Positions 14,783-24,919 are shown, counted from the stretch's first letter. The stretch: 64,000 bases of DNA from Herbivorax alkaliphila (GCF_030848475.1 NZ_JAVDDS010000014.1:1-64000), one strand, 5' to 3'. Notes: generated by a model not told the origin, from the sequence alone. Program-made: numbers and translations.

Positions 14783-17700
14783 ATGGTGAAAAAAAGTTTA
14801 GCATTATTTTTAGTGTTTTCCATGGTTGTGGCTATTTTAGTTCCACAAGTACTGGCGAATACTGAAACTTATGAAGAAGGTGTTGGTGGTGAAGAAGTTG
14901 AGCTGTCTTCATTTAAGTATGGTGATTTAGATGGTGATTTAGAGATTACATCTAGCGACTATGCAATAATTAGAAAGCATATTTTATATGAAGATAGGAT
15001 AACTGATCCTGACGTGTTTAAAGCTGGAGATTTAAATGGTGATGGATCAATTGATACTACAGATGCAACATTATTGGGAAGATACATACTCGAAATAATA
15101 GATGAGTTTCCAGTTGAAAAGGAAGCAGATTCAGAGGAACCTGAATTTATAACTGAAAACACAGAAAATGTTGGAGACTGGACACTTTATAATCTATCTC
15201 ATACTGATGTGGAAATAGAAGAGTCAAGCTCAGAGGGAGCAGAAGTATCTATTGCACAAACAGGAACTTCAGAGGACGATATTCAGTTAAAATATAACGA
15301 TTCATTTGACATGGATGCAGGAGAGTATGAATTATCACTTTCCTTTGAAGGTGATGGATTAGATGAAGTTCGTAGTGGACGTGTTGTGTTAGAAAAAGAT
15401 GATATGACTAGAGAAGTTATATTAGATGAAGTAGTATCTGTTACATTACTTGAAACTTCAAAAACTGTTGAAATTCCTTTTACGGTTACTGAAGATTTAT
15501 CTGCAAATTTTTCTATACGTTTGGGGTATTTTGAGGGTGAAGATATTGATTCTCATGAGATAAAAGTAAGTTCTCCAACTGTAGAAAGGACAGGTGATTA
15601 CGAAGATTCTGATGAGCCTGAAGAGGTTGTTATTGATCCAGATCGTTTTAATAACAGAGTTTCTAATGGTGATTTTTCCGATGGAACAACTGGCTGGTGG
15701 AGTAACGAATGTACTCTTGCAGTTGAAGATGGTGTTGGAGCAGTTGAACTTGAAGGTGGTTCAGAAGATCCATGGGATGTTATGATTGGTTATCACCACA
15801 TAGTCCAATTAGATGGTGGTGTCAATTACGAAGTTTCATTTGATATTGCAAGTGATATTGATCAGGACATAAGATTCCAAATAGTAAATGATGACGAAGA
15901 AGACGCAGAAGTATTCGGTAAGTCTATATCTGTTTCTGGAGAAGATGACCTAGTAACATATACTTTTGATGATTTTGAAACAAATGATGATTTTGGTGCA
16001 AAATTTGCATTCCAATTTGGTTCATTTGGAGAGGAAGAAGAAATATATAACATTTACATAGATAATGTTCAGATAAAAGAAATCCCAAACATTACTTATG
16101 TAGAGATTGACAATGCGGATTTCTCAGGAAGAACAAATGCGTGGTGGAATACTACTGATACATGTGACTTTACGGCATTTGATGGATATGGAGAAATAGA
16201 AATTGAAGGTGGGACTGAAAATCCATGGGATGTAATGGTCGGAAATTGGCGTGCTTTTGACCTAGAAGAAGACAAGGAATATACAATTTCATTCGAAATA
16301 GCATCAGAAATAGAACAAACAGCAATATTCCAGATTGTTGATTCTGAAAAAGATGAAGACGAGAATGAGATGTATTCAAAATCCTTTACAATACCTGAGG
16401 GAACAACACTTCAGACAATTGTACTTGATGATTTAGAAGTGGAAGAATCGTATAGAGGAATGGTAGAATTTCAACTTGGAAGTTATGGAGAAGAAGGAGA
16501 AACATATTTTGTATATCTTGACAATGTAGAGATTTTTTACATTGATTACAGTTCTGGAGGAGCAACAATAAATCCATATGATAATATGGTGAGAAATGCA
16601 GACTTTTCATCAGGAACCAACAATTGGGGTATGCATGATATGTCCCATGGAGAAGCAAGTTTTGATGTAGAAGATGAAGAGGCAGTAATAAATGTTACCA
16701 ATACGGGTACTGAGGATTATTCAGTTCAGTTTTACCAAGATGGTATAAGACTTTACGAAGGAAATAAGTACGAGTTTTCATTTAGGTATAAGGCAAATGA
16801 AGAACGTGATGCAGAAATTCGTATTCAAGAAAACGGAGGAGACTATATTGGTTATCTTGATGACTCATTAACACTTACTGATGAGTGGCAGACTTATGAA
16901 AAAGAGTTTACTATGGAATATGAAGATGATATTGCGGCACGTTTATGTTTTAACTTAGGTGAATATGGGGATGAAACAGAAGTTGATCAAATGATTTATT
17001 TTGATGATTTTAATCTTGTTATGACAGAAGGAACCATACCGGAAGAAGAAAGAGAAAATCCTATACGTTTAAATCAGGTTGGGTATCGTCCAAATGATGA
17101 CAAAGTTGCTTTTGTAGTTTCAGATGAACGTACATTTAGACTATATACAGAGGATGATCAGCTTGTATTGACAGGAAACCTTTCTCTTTACAGTAAGGAC
17201 AGTGATGGTAATCCAGTTGTAGATGCTAGCAGTGGGGACATTACGCTTGCAGCTGATTTCAGTTCATTTGCTTACGATGGAGATTATTATGTACAAGTAA
17301 GAAATGATAAATCACCAGTATTTGGTGTAAATGAAAATGTATATGACGAAGTAACTGAAGCAGTATTAAAATTATTTTATTATCAAAGAAGTGGTGAGTT
17401 AAAAGAAGAATATGTTGGTGAACTATTTGCTCGTGAAGCGGCTCATACTGAAAAAGCTATCTATTATGACCCAACTGATCCTTTGTATGGTGATGTAGAA
17501 ATCGACGTACATGGTGGATGGTATGATGCTGGAGATTATGGAAGATATATTACACCTGCTGCTAAAGCAGTTGCTGACTTGATGATGACTGCTGAGCATT
17601 TTCCGAGTACACAGGAAATTGACTTCGGAGGACCTGATAAATTATTAGCTGAAACCCAGTATGAATTAGAATGGATGCTTAAAATGCAACATCCAGAAAC

Positions 17701-18670
17701 CGGTGGCGTATACCATAAGGTTACAGGGCAATATCATGCATCTATGACTGTTCTACCTCAGGATGATGATGATCAGTTGTATCTTGCACCAGTTTCAGCA
17801 CCAGCGACAGGTGATTTTGCTGCAGTTATGGCGTATGCTTACAGATTGTATAAAGATATTGATCAGGAATTTGCACAAGAGTGTCTTGATGCTGCAATTT
17901 TAGCATGGGAATGGCTTGAGGAAAATCCTGATATAGATGGATATACAGATCCAGTGTTTTTCCACAGTGGGGCATATAATGATAATAATTCTAGTGATGA
18001 ACGTTACTGGGCAGCAGCAGAGCTTTATAAGGTTACTGAAGACCAAGAGTATCTTGAATACATGGAAAACAACGTGCTTCCAAGAGCTGGATTTGGATGG
18101 CGTGATATGGGATCATATGCACTAGTAGCTTTATTGACAACTGACCACATTGATGAAGAAAGTGATCTTTATCAAGCTGCTAAAGACCGCTTTATTGATG
18201 ATGCACAAGGTGTATTGGAAGTATGGGAAGAAGACGGTTACAAAGTTGCTTTAGACTATTATGTATGGGGCAGTAATAAGGATTTAGCTGACCGTACTAT
18301 GATGTTAATATTTGCAGACAAACTACAGCCAAACCCTAAATATAAAGAAGCTGTTTTAGATCAGCTACATTATTTCTTAGGTAGAAATGCAAGCGATATT
18401 AGCTATGTTACAGGATATGGTGAAAAATCTGCTCAGAATCCTCATCACAGACCTTCTGTAATACTTGGAGAGACTGTTCCAGGTATGCTTGTGGGAGGAC
18501 CTAATAATGAGATAATGGATATAGAGGGAGATCCAGTTTCCCAGATGGTAGATGATAATACGCCTCCTGCAAGGCGTTATGCAGATATAACTGGTAGTTA
18601 TGCTACTAATGAAATCTGTATTTACTGGAATTCACCATTAGCGTATGTACTTGGATATATATATGAATAA
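14783..18670 (+). CDS. Cellulosomal GH9 cellulase with N-terminal dockerin and four CBM-like modules
   Basis: The 1295-residue protein starts at ATG 14783 behind AAGGAG; a longer frame from 14735 has no ribosome site. A signal peptide (1 to about 25, cut after VLA) is followed by a type I dockerin at about 45-110, with two calcium loops (DLDGDLEITSSD and DLNGDGSIDTTD). Four beta-sandwich modules follow at about 129-275, 290-430, 438-585 and 596-750. The last three start with N-x-DFS-type strands as in CBM4/9/22-like modules. A CelD-type Ig domain begins at about 758 and a GH9 catalytic domain runs from about 850 to 1295 with WYDAGDYGRY (Asp 915 and 918) and the acid TNE at Glu 1277. It should hydrolyse beta-1,4-glucans within the cellulosome. 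An N-terminal dockerin is uncommon. Confidence 0.9.
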   Translation: MVKKSLALFLVFSMVVAILVPQVLANTETYEEGVGGEEVELSSFKYGDLDGDLEITSSDYAIIRKHILYEDRITDPDVFKAGDLNGDGSIDTTDATLLGRYILEIIDEFPVEKEADSEEPEFITENTENVGDWTLYNLSHTDVEIEESSSEGAEVSIAQTGTSEDDIQLKYNDSFDMDAGEYELSLSFEGDGLDEVRSGRVVLEKDDMTREVILDEVVSVTLLETSKTVEIPFTVTEDLSANFSIRLGYFEGEDIDSHEIKVSSPTVERTGDYEDSDEPEEVVIDPDRFNNRVSNGDFSDGTTGWWSNECTLAVEDGVGAVELEGGSEDPWDVMIGYHHIVQLDGGVNYEVSFDIASDIDQDIRFQIVNDDEEDAEVFGKSISVSGEDDLVTYTFDDFETNDDFGAKFAFQFGSFGEEEEIYNIYIDNVQIKEIPNITYVEIDNADFSGRTNAWWNTTDTCDFTAFDGYGEIEIEGGTENPWDVMVGNWRAFDLEEDKEYTISFEIASEIEQTAIFQIVDSEKDEDENEMYSKSFTIPEGTTLQTIVLDDLEVEESYRGMVEFQLGSYGEEGETYFVYLDNVEIFYIDYSSGGATINPYDNMVRNADFSSGTNNWGMHDMSHGEASFDVEDEEAVINVTNTGTEDYSVQFYQDGIRLYEGNKYEFSFRYKANEERDAEIRIQENGGDYIGYLDDSLTLTDEWQTYEKEFTMEYEDDIAARLCFNLGEYGDETEVDQMIYFDDFNLVMTEGTIPEEERENPIRLNQVGYRPNDDKVAFVVSDERTFRLYTEDDQLVLTGNLSLYSKDSDGNPVVDASSGDITLAADFSSFAYDGDYYVQVRNDKSPVFGVNENVYDEVTEAVLKLFYYQRSGELKEEYVGELFAREAAHTEKAIYYDPTDPLYGDVEIDVHGGWYDAGDYGRYITPAAKAVADLMMTAEHFPSTQEIDFGGPDKLLAETQYELEWMLKMQHPETGGVYHKVTGQYHASMTVLPQDDDDQLYLAPVSAPATGDFAAVMAYAYRLYKDIDQEFAQECLDAAILAWEWLEENPDIDGYTDPVFFHSGAYNDNNSSDERYWAAAELYKVTEDQEYLEYMENNVLPRAGFGWRDMGSYALVALLTTDHIDEESDLYQAAKDRFIDDAQGVLEVWEEDGYKVALDYYVWGSNKDLADRTMMLIFADKLQPNPKYKEAVLDQLHYFLGRNASDISYVTGYGEKSAQNPHHRPSVILGETVPGMLVGGPNNEIMDIEGDPVSQMVDDNTPPARRYADITGSYATNEICIYWNSPLAYVLGYIYE

Positions 18671-18696
18671 AACAATTAATACTTAACAAAACAAAG

Positions 18697-18731
18697 ACTA
18701 GGGTGTAATTTATTTACGCCCTAGTTTTTTT
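18697..18731 (+). terminator. Intrinsic terminator of the first GH9 gene
   Basis: An ACTAGGG-T/G-TAA stem starting at 18697 pairs with TTAC-GCCCTAGT ending at 18725, followed by a T-run to 18731. It begins 27 bases after the stop codon. Confidence 0.85.
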
Positions 18732-18764
18732 AATGCCTAAGAAAGTGCATTGCTTTCTGGAATC

Positions 18765-18834
18765 AAAAAAGTCTACCGAAAGGCTGTACTTTAAAGGATT
18801 ACCTTGGCTTTAAATCGGTGAAGCCGACTTTTTT
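18765..18834. other. Structured intergenic element, possible second terminator
   Basis: AAAAAAGTC (18765-18773) pairs with GACTTTTTT (18826-18834), and ACCGA pairs with TCGGT inside. The enclosed 40 bases are richer in G and C than the surroundings (GGCTGTAC, GGATTACC, TTGGCT). Both strands end in a T-run, so it could terminate in either direction. A smaller GAAAG/CTTTC hairpin lies just before it at 18741-18757. I do not recognise a riboswitch class. Confidence 0.4.
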
Positions 18835-19206
18835 ATCATTGTGGGGCAAGTTGCAGTACCTGTCAAATTAATTTTTTTTATGAGTACATAAAAAAAATTT
18901 AATCTTCGAATACGTATAATAAGAATTATATAAATTGCTGGGTGTATTGTATTTAATATATACACCTTAGATTGTTTTAATGCTGGATTGCACTTAAAAA
19001 ATGTATTAATATTGTTAATATTAAAAAGAAAAATAATTTATAAAATCTGTTAAACCTTACACTGAATATATTGGCACTCTTAAAAACAATTGTTGAAATG
19101 TTTTGAATTGTTAGAATTAATTTTAGGAGATTTTTGTAGATATTGTTTAGTTAATGTGCCATGATTCTGTGTGGTTTTAATACAAATATTATAAGGAGTG
19201 AAGAGA

Positions 19207-21753
19207 ATGTACAGAAAAAAAGCATCATTGATTCTAGTAGCTGCCATGATTGTGACTTTGTTGGTTCCAACAGCTGTGGCAGATACTGAAGTGCCAGAAG
19301 AAGGGTACAGACAGCTTCAGGACTATCAAATTTTTAAAGATGAATCTCATGTAGAAGGTTGGTCTGGAAGTGAATATGGAGAGCTTGAGACAGTAGATAG
19401 CACATTACCAGTTGACTATGAAGAGACTTATAATGATTTACCGTCAATAAGACTTAATGTGCATGAACCGGTATCTGGATGGTGGTGGGTATCTCTTATA
19501 ACTTTTAGAGGTTGGAATACTCACGATTTCACACAATACGTTGAAAACGGCTACCTTGAATTTAACATTAAGGGAGCAGAAGGTGGAGAGACTTTTATAA
19601 TAGGTGCAAGAGATAAAGTGTATTCAAGAGAAGACCTTGAAGTGACTTTGTATGTAGATACATCGGATTATTTTGATGTAACTGATGAGTGGCAGAGTGT
19701 TAAAATACCTTTAAAAGATATTATGGATCCAGAATTAGGTTACTCTCCTTTGGATTCACTTTGTCTAGTTATGGAGCAAGCTCACACTAATACTATGACG
19801 GTGTGGCTAAATGATGTAAAAATTACATCTCCTGATAATGAGAAATCATATCCGGAAATAAAAGTTAATCAACTTGGATTTTTAAATGATTCAGAAAAAT
19901 ATGCTCTTGTTACAGGTTTTCCAGAGGTTTTAACAGCTGATGAAGGAACAGAGTTTTCTGTGATAGATGCATCAGATGATTCTGTTGTGTACGAGGGTAC
20001 TTTAACTCTAGTTTCAGAATTTGAGGCTATTGATTCAGGAGAAAAAATTCTAAAAGCTGATTTTTCAGATTTCGATACTTCAGGAAAATATTATATAAGT
20101 GTTGATGCAGAAGGAATAGATCATTCACTTGAATTTGAAATAGGCGATGATGTATTTGATTCTTTGTTAAAAGATTCTTCAAGGTATTTTTATTACCAAA
20201 GACAGGGCATTGAACTTGTTGAAGAATTTGCACCTGATTATCCAAGAGATGATATGACCCCACAAGATTCAGAAGCTATTTTTATGTCAGACGATAAAGA
20301 TGCTATAGATGTTACAAAGGGATGGTATGATGCAGGGGATTATGGGAAATATGTAAATGCTGGTGCTACAGCAGTTTCAGATTTATTCTGGGCTTATGAA
20401 ATGTTCCCTTCTCAGTTTAATGATAATCAATTTAACATTCCTGAAAGCGGTAATGAAGTGCCTGATATTCTTGACGAAGCAAGATGGCAACTTGAGTGGA
20501 TGCTTAAAATGCAGGATGAAGAAACAGGTGGATTTTATCCAAGAGTACAGTCTGATGATGATGAAAATATAACCATGAGAATAATTAGAGATCAAAATGG
20601 CCCAACTACTGATGATACGGCATGTGCAGCAGCTATACTTGCTCATGCATACATATTGTATAATGATATAGACAAAGAGTTTGCTGATGAGTGTTATAAA
20701 GCCGCAGAAAGAGCATGGCTGTTTTTAGAAGACAATCCTGATAACATTATTTCACCACCAGGGCCTTATAACGTTGATGATGACAGTGGAAACAGGCTTT
20801 GGGCGGCAGCATCCCTTTACAGAGCTTCTGGAAAAGCAGTTTACCATGAATATTTTTTAGATAACTATCAAAAATTTTCTGATAAATTCCAAGATGAGCA
20901 TGGATACGCACATACATGGGGAGATATGTGGCTTACAGCATATCTTATGTATTTAAGTTCTTACGGTGTAGATTCTGATGCAGAAGATTGGATTAATACA
21001 GAATTGGATTTATGGATTGACAAGATGTTGGAAAGATATGAAGAAAATCCTTGGAACAATGCTATAATACCTGGAAACTATTTCTGGGGAATTAATATGC
21101 AGGTATTAAATGTTCCAATGGATGCAATAATTGCATCTGCTTTTAGAGGAACATATGATGAAGATATAACGAATTTTGGATTTGGATCTCTTAACTGGAT
21201 TTTAGGTGCTAATCCTCTTCGCTTAAGTTTTGTTTCCGGACAGGGACAGGATTCAATAAATCAGATATTCAGTAATATATACAATCACGATGGAAAGTCA
21301 GGTATACCAAATGGATATTTGGCAGGTGGTCCTAATGCCTACGAAGGAAGCGGACTTTCAAGGTTTGCGGCTAAATCTTATACAAGAAGTGCTGGTGACT
21401 GGGTAACAAATGAACATACTGTTTATTGGAATTCACCTCTTGTTTTTATGGCTGCTTATGCCAATGAAAAAGCAGCAGGAGGCAATATAGAACCACCAAC
21501 TGTAGAAGAACCAGATCCAGAGCCAACACCAGAACCATCTTTTGTTTATGGTGACCTAGACGGAGATGGAGAAGTTTCATCCACTGATTATGCATTACTA
21601 AGTAGACACGTATTACATCAGCAAGTGATAACTGATTCTGATGTATTAAAAGCAGCAGATGTCAATGGAGATGGAGTAATTGACTCTACTGATGCAGCGT
21701 TGATAAAAAGATATGTACTAGATATAATAGACACATTCCCAGCAGAAGAGTAA
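19207..21753 (+). CDS. Cellulosomal GH9 cellulase with N-terminal CBM-like module and C-terminal dockerin
   Basis: The 848-residue protein starts at ATG 19207 (AAGGAG 8 bases upstream; the GTG at 19198 is too close to the site). A signal peptide (about 1-23) is followed by a module at 30-205 resembling CBM30/CBM11-type beta-sandwiches of GH9 enzymes. A CelD-type Ig domain at about 217-305 (PEIKVNQLGF) comes next, then the GH9 catalytic domain at about 310-755, with WYDAGDYGKY (Asp 375 and 378) and TNEHTVYWNSP (Glu 736). A P/E/T linker leads to a type I dockerin at 779-848 with two DxDGDG-type calcium loops. The order matches processive or endo-acting cellulosomal GH9 enzymes. It has its own terminator pair and is separate from the upstream GH9 gene. 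Confidence 0.92.
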   Translation: MYRKKASLILVAAMIVTLLVPTAVADTEVPEEGYRQLQDYQIFKDESHVEGWSGSEYGELETVDSTLPVDYEETYNDLPSIRLNVHEPVSGWWWVSLITFRGWNTHDFTQYVENGYLEFNIKGAEGGETFIIGARDKVYSREDLEVTLYVDTSDYFDVTDEWQSVKIPLKDIMDPELGYSPLDSLCLVMEQAHTNTMTVWLNDVKITSPDNEKSYPEIKVNQLGFLNDSEKYALVTGFPEVLTADEGTEFSVIDASDDSVVYEGTLTLVSEFEAIDSGEKILKADFSDFDTSGKYYISVDAEGIDHSLEFEIGDDVFDSLLKDSSRYFYYQRQGIELVEEFAPDYPRDDMTPQDSEAIFMSDDKDAIDVTKGWYDAGDYGKYVNAGATAVSDLFWAYEMFPSQFNDNQFNIPESGNEVPDILDEARWQLEWMLKMQDEETGGFYPRVQSDDDENITMRIIRDQNGPTTDDTACAAAILAHAYILYNDIDKEFADECYKAAERAWLFLEDNPDNIISPPGPYNVDDDSGNRLWAAASLYRASGKAVYHEYFLDNYQKFSDKFQDEHGYAHTWGDMWLTAYLMYLSSYGVDSDAEDWINTELDLWIDKMLERYEENPWNNAIIPGNYFWGINMQVLNVPMDAIIASAFRGTYDEDITNFGFGSLNWILGANPLRLSFVSGQGQDSINQIFSNIYNHDGKSGIPNGYLAGGPNAYEGSGLSRFAAKSYTRSAGDWVTNEHTVYWNSPLVFMAAYANEKAAGGNIEPPTVEEPDPEPTPEPSFVYGDLDGDGEVSSTDYALLSRHVLHQQVITDSDVLKAADVNGDGVIDSTDAALIKRYVLDIIDTFPAEE

Positions 21754-21781
21754 AATTCAGATTCTGGTGAATCTGAATTTT
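21752..21781 (+). terminator. Intrinsic terminator overlapping the GH9 stop codon
   Basis: A 13-bp perfect stem (21752-21764 with 21769-21781) with a TGGT loop and a T-rich end. The stem begins inside the TAA stop codon. Confidence 0.75.
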
Positions 21782-21808
21782 AAGAACAAAATATTGAAAA
21801 TATTTATT

Positions 21809-21857
21809 TAAAAAACTAATTGCTCGGGGTATTGAGCTTCGGGTGATTGGTTTTTTT
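21809..21857 (+). terminator. Second terminator-like hairpin
   Basis: AAACTAAT and TGCTC on the left pair with GAGCT and ATTGGTTT on the right, followed by a run of T to 21857. It backs up the first terminator before the scaffoldin gene. Confidence 0.65.
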
Positions 21858-21973
21858 ATAAATTAAAACACCAAAAAAAGAAACCAGAGAATAATTTTTA
21901 CATAAGCTAGTTTTGTTTATTTCTAAAATAACCTTACAAAATTAATTTTTTGATATAATATAATACTTTTGTA

Positions 21974-22002
21974 TTGACTTTTTATAAATCATCTGCTAGG
22001 AT
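21974..22002 (+). promoter_or_regulatory. Candidate promoter of the four-cohesin scaffoldin gene
   Basis: TTGACT at 21974-21979 and TAGGAT at 21997-22002 with a 17-base spacer. If used, it gives a leader of about 640 bases. Only moderate match to sigma-A boxes. Confidence 0.4.
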
Positions 22003-22009
22003 AAAATAC

Positions 22010-22646
22010 TGTTGAAAGATAAACGTTATTGATATATAATTAATATTAGGAAGGGATATCTTTTAATGTATAATCAATTTAAGGTACACATTATTTTCAG
22101 CCATGTTTTATCAAAAAAGAGAATGTTTGTGTAAGTTATTTTCTGATTTCAGTGGCTACGTGTTTAATTTACAATTTTTAGCGATACAAAGAAATGTGAA
22201 AATAAAATTATGTAGGGTATAAACTAATTAATAATAGACTACAAAGAATAAATACACTGCGTTATAGTACACATACCAATCTATTTACCTAATACCTTTT
22301 GTAGGAGTTTGTCTATTCGTTTTATTTTCTATTTGTATGATTGATATTAAAAAGTTTATTTTTATATAGTTAATAATATATATAGCATGTTTAAACACTT
22401 TAGATGTCAAATAAAGATGAAAGGAGGTAGAAAAAAGCAAAATACAGTTTCAAAAATGATATGTTAAAAGTGTCTAATAGAATAAGCATGTTCAAAGAGA
22501 GGTTTTAAAATATCTCTTTGGGGACGAAATAGCATTTGTGTTAGATAGATGTAAAGTAAAAAGATTAAAGAAAGTTCTTACACGTCCTTAAGATCTTTTT
22601 AGATCATATATATATTATTTTAAAAAATTTTTTAGGAGGATTTTGT
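22010..22646 (+). other. Unusually long leader before the scaffoldin gene
   Basis: About 640 bases with no gene of normal size. It contains a strong AAAGGAGGT at 22420-22428 with no start codon at a suitable distance; the ATG overlapping it would give only 15 codons. A CAAAGAGA/TCTCTTTG hairpin lies at about 22493-22520. The real ribosome site is AGGAGG just before 22647. A regulatory RNA or decayed gene is possible. Confidence 0.35.
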
Positions 22647-24881
22647 ATGAAAAAAAATATTTGTAGGGTTTTAGTTGTCGCTCTTTTGTTGACGACAGTG
22701 TTTGTTGTTGCTAATTCTAACTTAGAGTCGCTTGTGGAGGCATTTGATGCAATGTCTAATGGAACAGCAGAGAGTTCTCTTTCTATTGATTTTGACAAAA
22801 GTACAGCTGAAGTTGGTGACATAATAATAGCTGAAATTAATGTACATAACATTGAAAATTTGGCTGGATTTCAGGCTAATATAAAGTACGACCCTGAAAT
22901 TTTAGAAGCAGTGAATCCTGATACAGGTGTTGCTTTAACGTCAAGTGAAATACCTGATAATGGAGATGTGTTGGTTAATGACGAATATGGTGCTCTTTCA
23001 ACTGCATCAAATGACATTGAAGAAGGAATACTGAATTTTTCAAAGACATATATATATCTTGATGATTACAAAATGTCAGGGGATAGTGAAGAAACAGGTA
23101 CTCTAGTTGCAGTTGGGTTTAAGGTTTTAAAAGAGGAAGCTACTGTTGTGAGCTTTGAAGATACGAATACAATGCCTAATAGTACAACAGGAACTATGTT
23201 ATACAATTGGGAAGGTGAAAGAAATACTGACTATGTTATTTCTCAACCAGTTGTAATTAACGGAGAAGACTCAGATGAGGGAGAAGATTCAACACCAATA
23301 GAAACTCAACCGCCAGCTCCATCAGATGGAAGTATTTCGTTGGAACTAGATAGAAATTCAGCTTCAGTTGGTGATATAATAAATGCTGATATAAAAATAG
23401 ATAACATTGATTATCTATCAGGTTATCAGGTAAATATAAAATATGACCCTGAAGTTTTACAGGCAGTTAATCCAAATACCCAAAATGCATTTAGCGATGG
23501 AACAGCACCTATAGATGGTACGCTTATATCTAATGATGAATATGGTGCTTTTTCAACTGCAGCAAATAATGTAGAAGAGGGAATATTGAATTTTGGAAAA
23601 GTATATACTTTTATTAATGATTATAGAATGAGTGGAGAACCAGAAAATAGTACTGGAACACTTGGAACAATTGGATTTAAAGTTTTAAAAGAAGAGAATG
23701 CAATTATTAGTTTTGAAGAAGCAGATACCATGCCAAATGGTATTTCAGGTACATTGCTATTTGACTGGGAAGGAGCCAGAATTTCAGATTATTCAGTAAT
23801 ACAACCAGATGTTATTACCCTATCATCATCAACACAGCCACCGGTAGAAACACCTGATCCTGTTACTGATGGATATATCGAAATAGAATTAGATAGAACA
23901 TCAGCACAGGTGGGAGAAATAATTAAAGCAGATATTAATGTTGATGATATAACTAATTTAGCAGGTTATCAGGTTAATATTAAATATGATCCTGCCGTTT
24001 TAGAAGCGGTAAATGCTGAAACTGGAGATGCTTTAGGACAAAGAGAGATGATGGGAAACAGAGAAATTATTGCTAATTCAGAATATAGTCCTATATCAGT
24101 AGTTGATACCAATTTTTCAGATGGAATACTTAGTTTTGCAAGTACATATAGTTATTTAGAAGACTACAGACAAAGTGGTAATCCAGAAGAATCAGGAACT
24201 TTGGGAGTGATAGGTTTTAAAGTTCTTAGTGAAGAAAGTACAAATATTAGGTTTGAAGAAACCGCAGCGGGATCTGCCACAAGTCTTTTTAATTGGTATG
24301 GTGACAGACTGTCAAATTATACGGTAATTCAGCCTGAAACAGTTAATGATGGGGGCGATGATACCGACAGTGGCACAGGGGATATTTCCCAAAACTATAT
24401 TTCTATAGAAGCTGATAAAAATACTGCATCAGTGGGAGATATAGTAACTGCGTTGGTTTCTGTTAATAATATTGACAATTTAGCAGGTTATCAGGTAAGC
24501 ATAAAATATGATCCTGAAGTTTTAGAACCTGTAAACACATCGGGTGATGTTTATGGAACACGCACCATGCCTGAAGGTGGAACGGTTATCACTAATGAAG
24601 AATTTATGCCATTATCAGTTTCATCTCATGATTTACCAAATGGAAGGTTGTCTTTTGGTAAAACATATGCAGATTTAAATTCTTTAAAAGACAATGGTAT
24701 AAATGAAAGCACAGGAATTTTGGCAGAAATATCATTTAGAGTGTTAAGTAATGAAAATACAGAGGTTTCTTTTGAACAAATAAGTTCAATGCCACAAAGT
24801 GTATCTGGTACATTGTTATATGATTGGGATGGAAATAGAATTTCAGATTATTCAGTACAAAATTCAGCTGAAATAAACTAA
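22647..24881 (+). CDS. Secreted scaffoldin of four type II cohesins, without visible anchor
   Basis: The 744-residue protein has a signal peptide (about 1-25) and four cohesin modules at about 42-207, 228-391, 409-567 and 584-744, joined by short P/T/D/S-rich linkers. Each module has the type II pattern: an LxDxNxAxVGDI opening, GYQVNIKYDPEVL, EEGILNFGK-type strand, SGTLGTIGFKVL and a closing LFDWEGxRISDY. This resembles SdbA, OlpB and Cthe_0736 of C. thermocellum. The protein ends right after cohesin 4, with no SLH, sortase signal, dockerin, CBM or lipobox. It should therefore be released and bind type II dockerins of a primary scaffoldin, like cell-free cellulosome scaffoldins. Start follows TTAGGAGGATTTTGT. 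Confidence 0.93.
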   Translation: MKKNICRVLVVALLLTTVFVVANSNLESLVEAFDAMSNGTAESSLSIDFDKSTAEVGDIIIAEINVHNIENLAGFQANIKYDPEILEAVNPDTGVALTSSEIPDNGDVLVNDEYGALSTASNDIEEGILNFSKTYIYLDDYKMSGDSEETGTLVAVGFKVLKEEATVVSFEDTNTMPNSTTGTMLYNWEGERNTDYVISQPVVINGEDSDEGEDSTPIETQPPAPSDGSISLELDRNSASVGDIINADIKIDNIDYLSGYQVNIKYDPEVLQAVNPNTQNAFSDGTAPIDGTLISNDEYGAFSTAANNVEEGILNFGKVYTFINDYRMSGEPENSTGTLGTIGFKVLKEENAIISFEEADTMPNGISGTLLFDWEGARISDYSVIQPDVITLSSSTQPPVETPDPVTDGYIEIELDRTSAQVGEIIKADINVDDITNLAGYQVNIKYDPAVLEAVNAETGDALGQREMMGNREIIANSEYSPISVVDTNFSDGILSFASTYSYLEDYRQSGNPEESGTLGVIGFKVLSEESTNIRFEETAAGSATSLFNWYGDRLSNYTVIQPETVNDGGDDTDSGTGDISQNYISIEADKNTASVGDIVTALVSVNNIDNLAGYQVSIKYDPEVLEPVNTSGDVYGTRTMPEGGTVITNEEFMPLSVSSHDLPNGRLSFGKTYADLNSLKDNGINESTGILAEISFRVLSNENTEVSFEQISSMPQSVSGTLLYDWDGNRISDYSVQNSAEIN

Positions 24882-24919
24882 TTGATATTAATTATTTAAA
24901 ATATATGTTTATAGATTTT

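Noticed and set aside
22417-22464. 15-codon frame overlapping a strong AAAGGAGGT site in the scaffoldin leader
   Set aside because: The ribosome site lies inside the frame instead of before it, so translation from this ATG is not supported.
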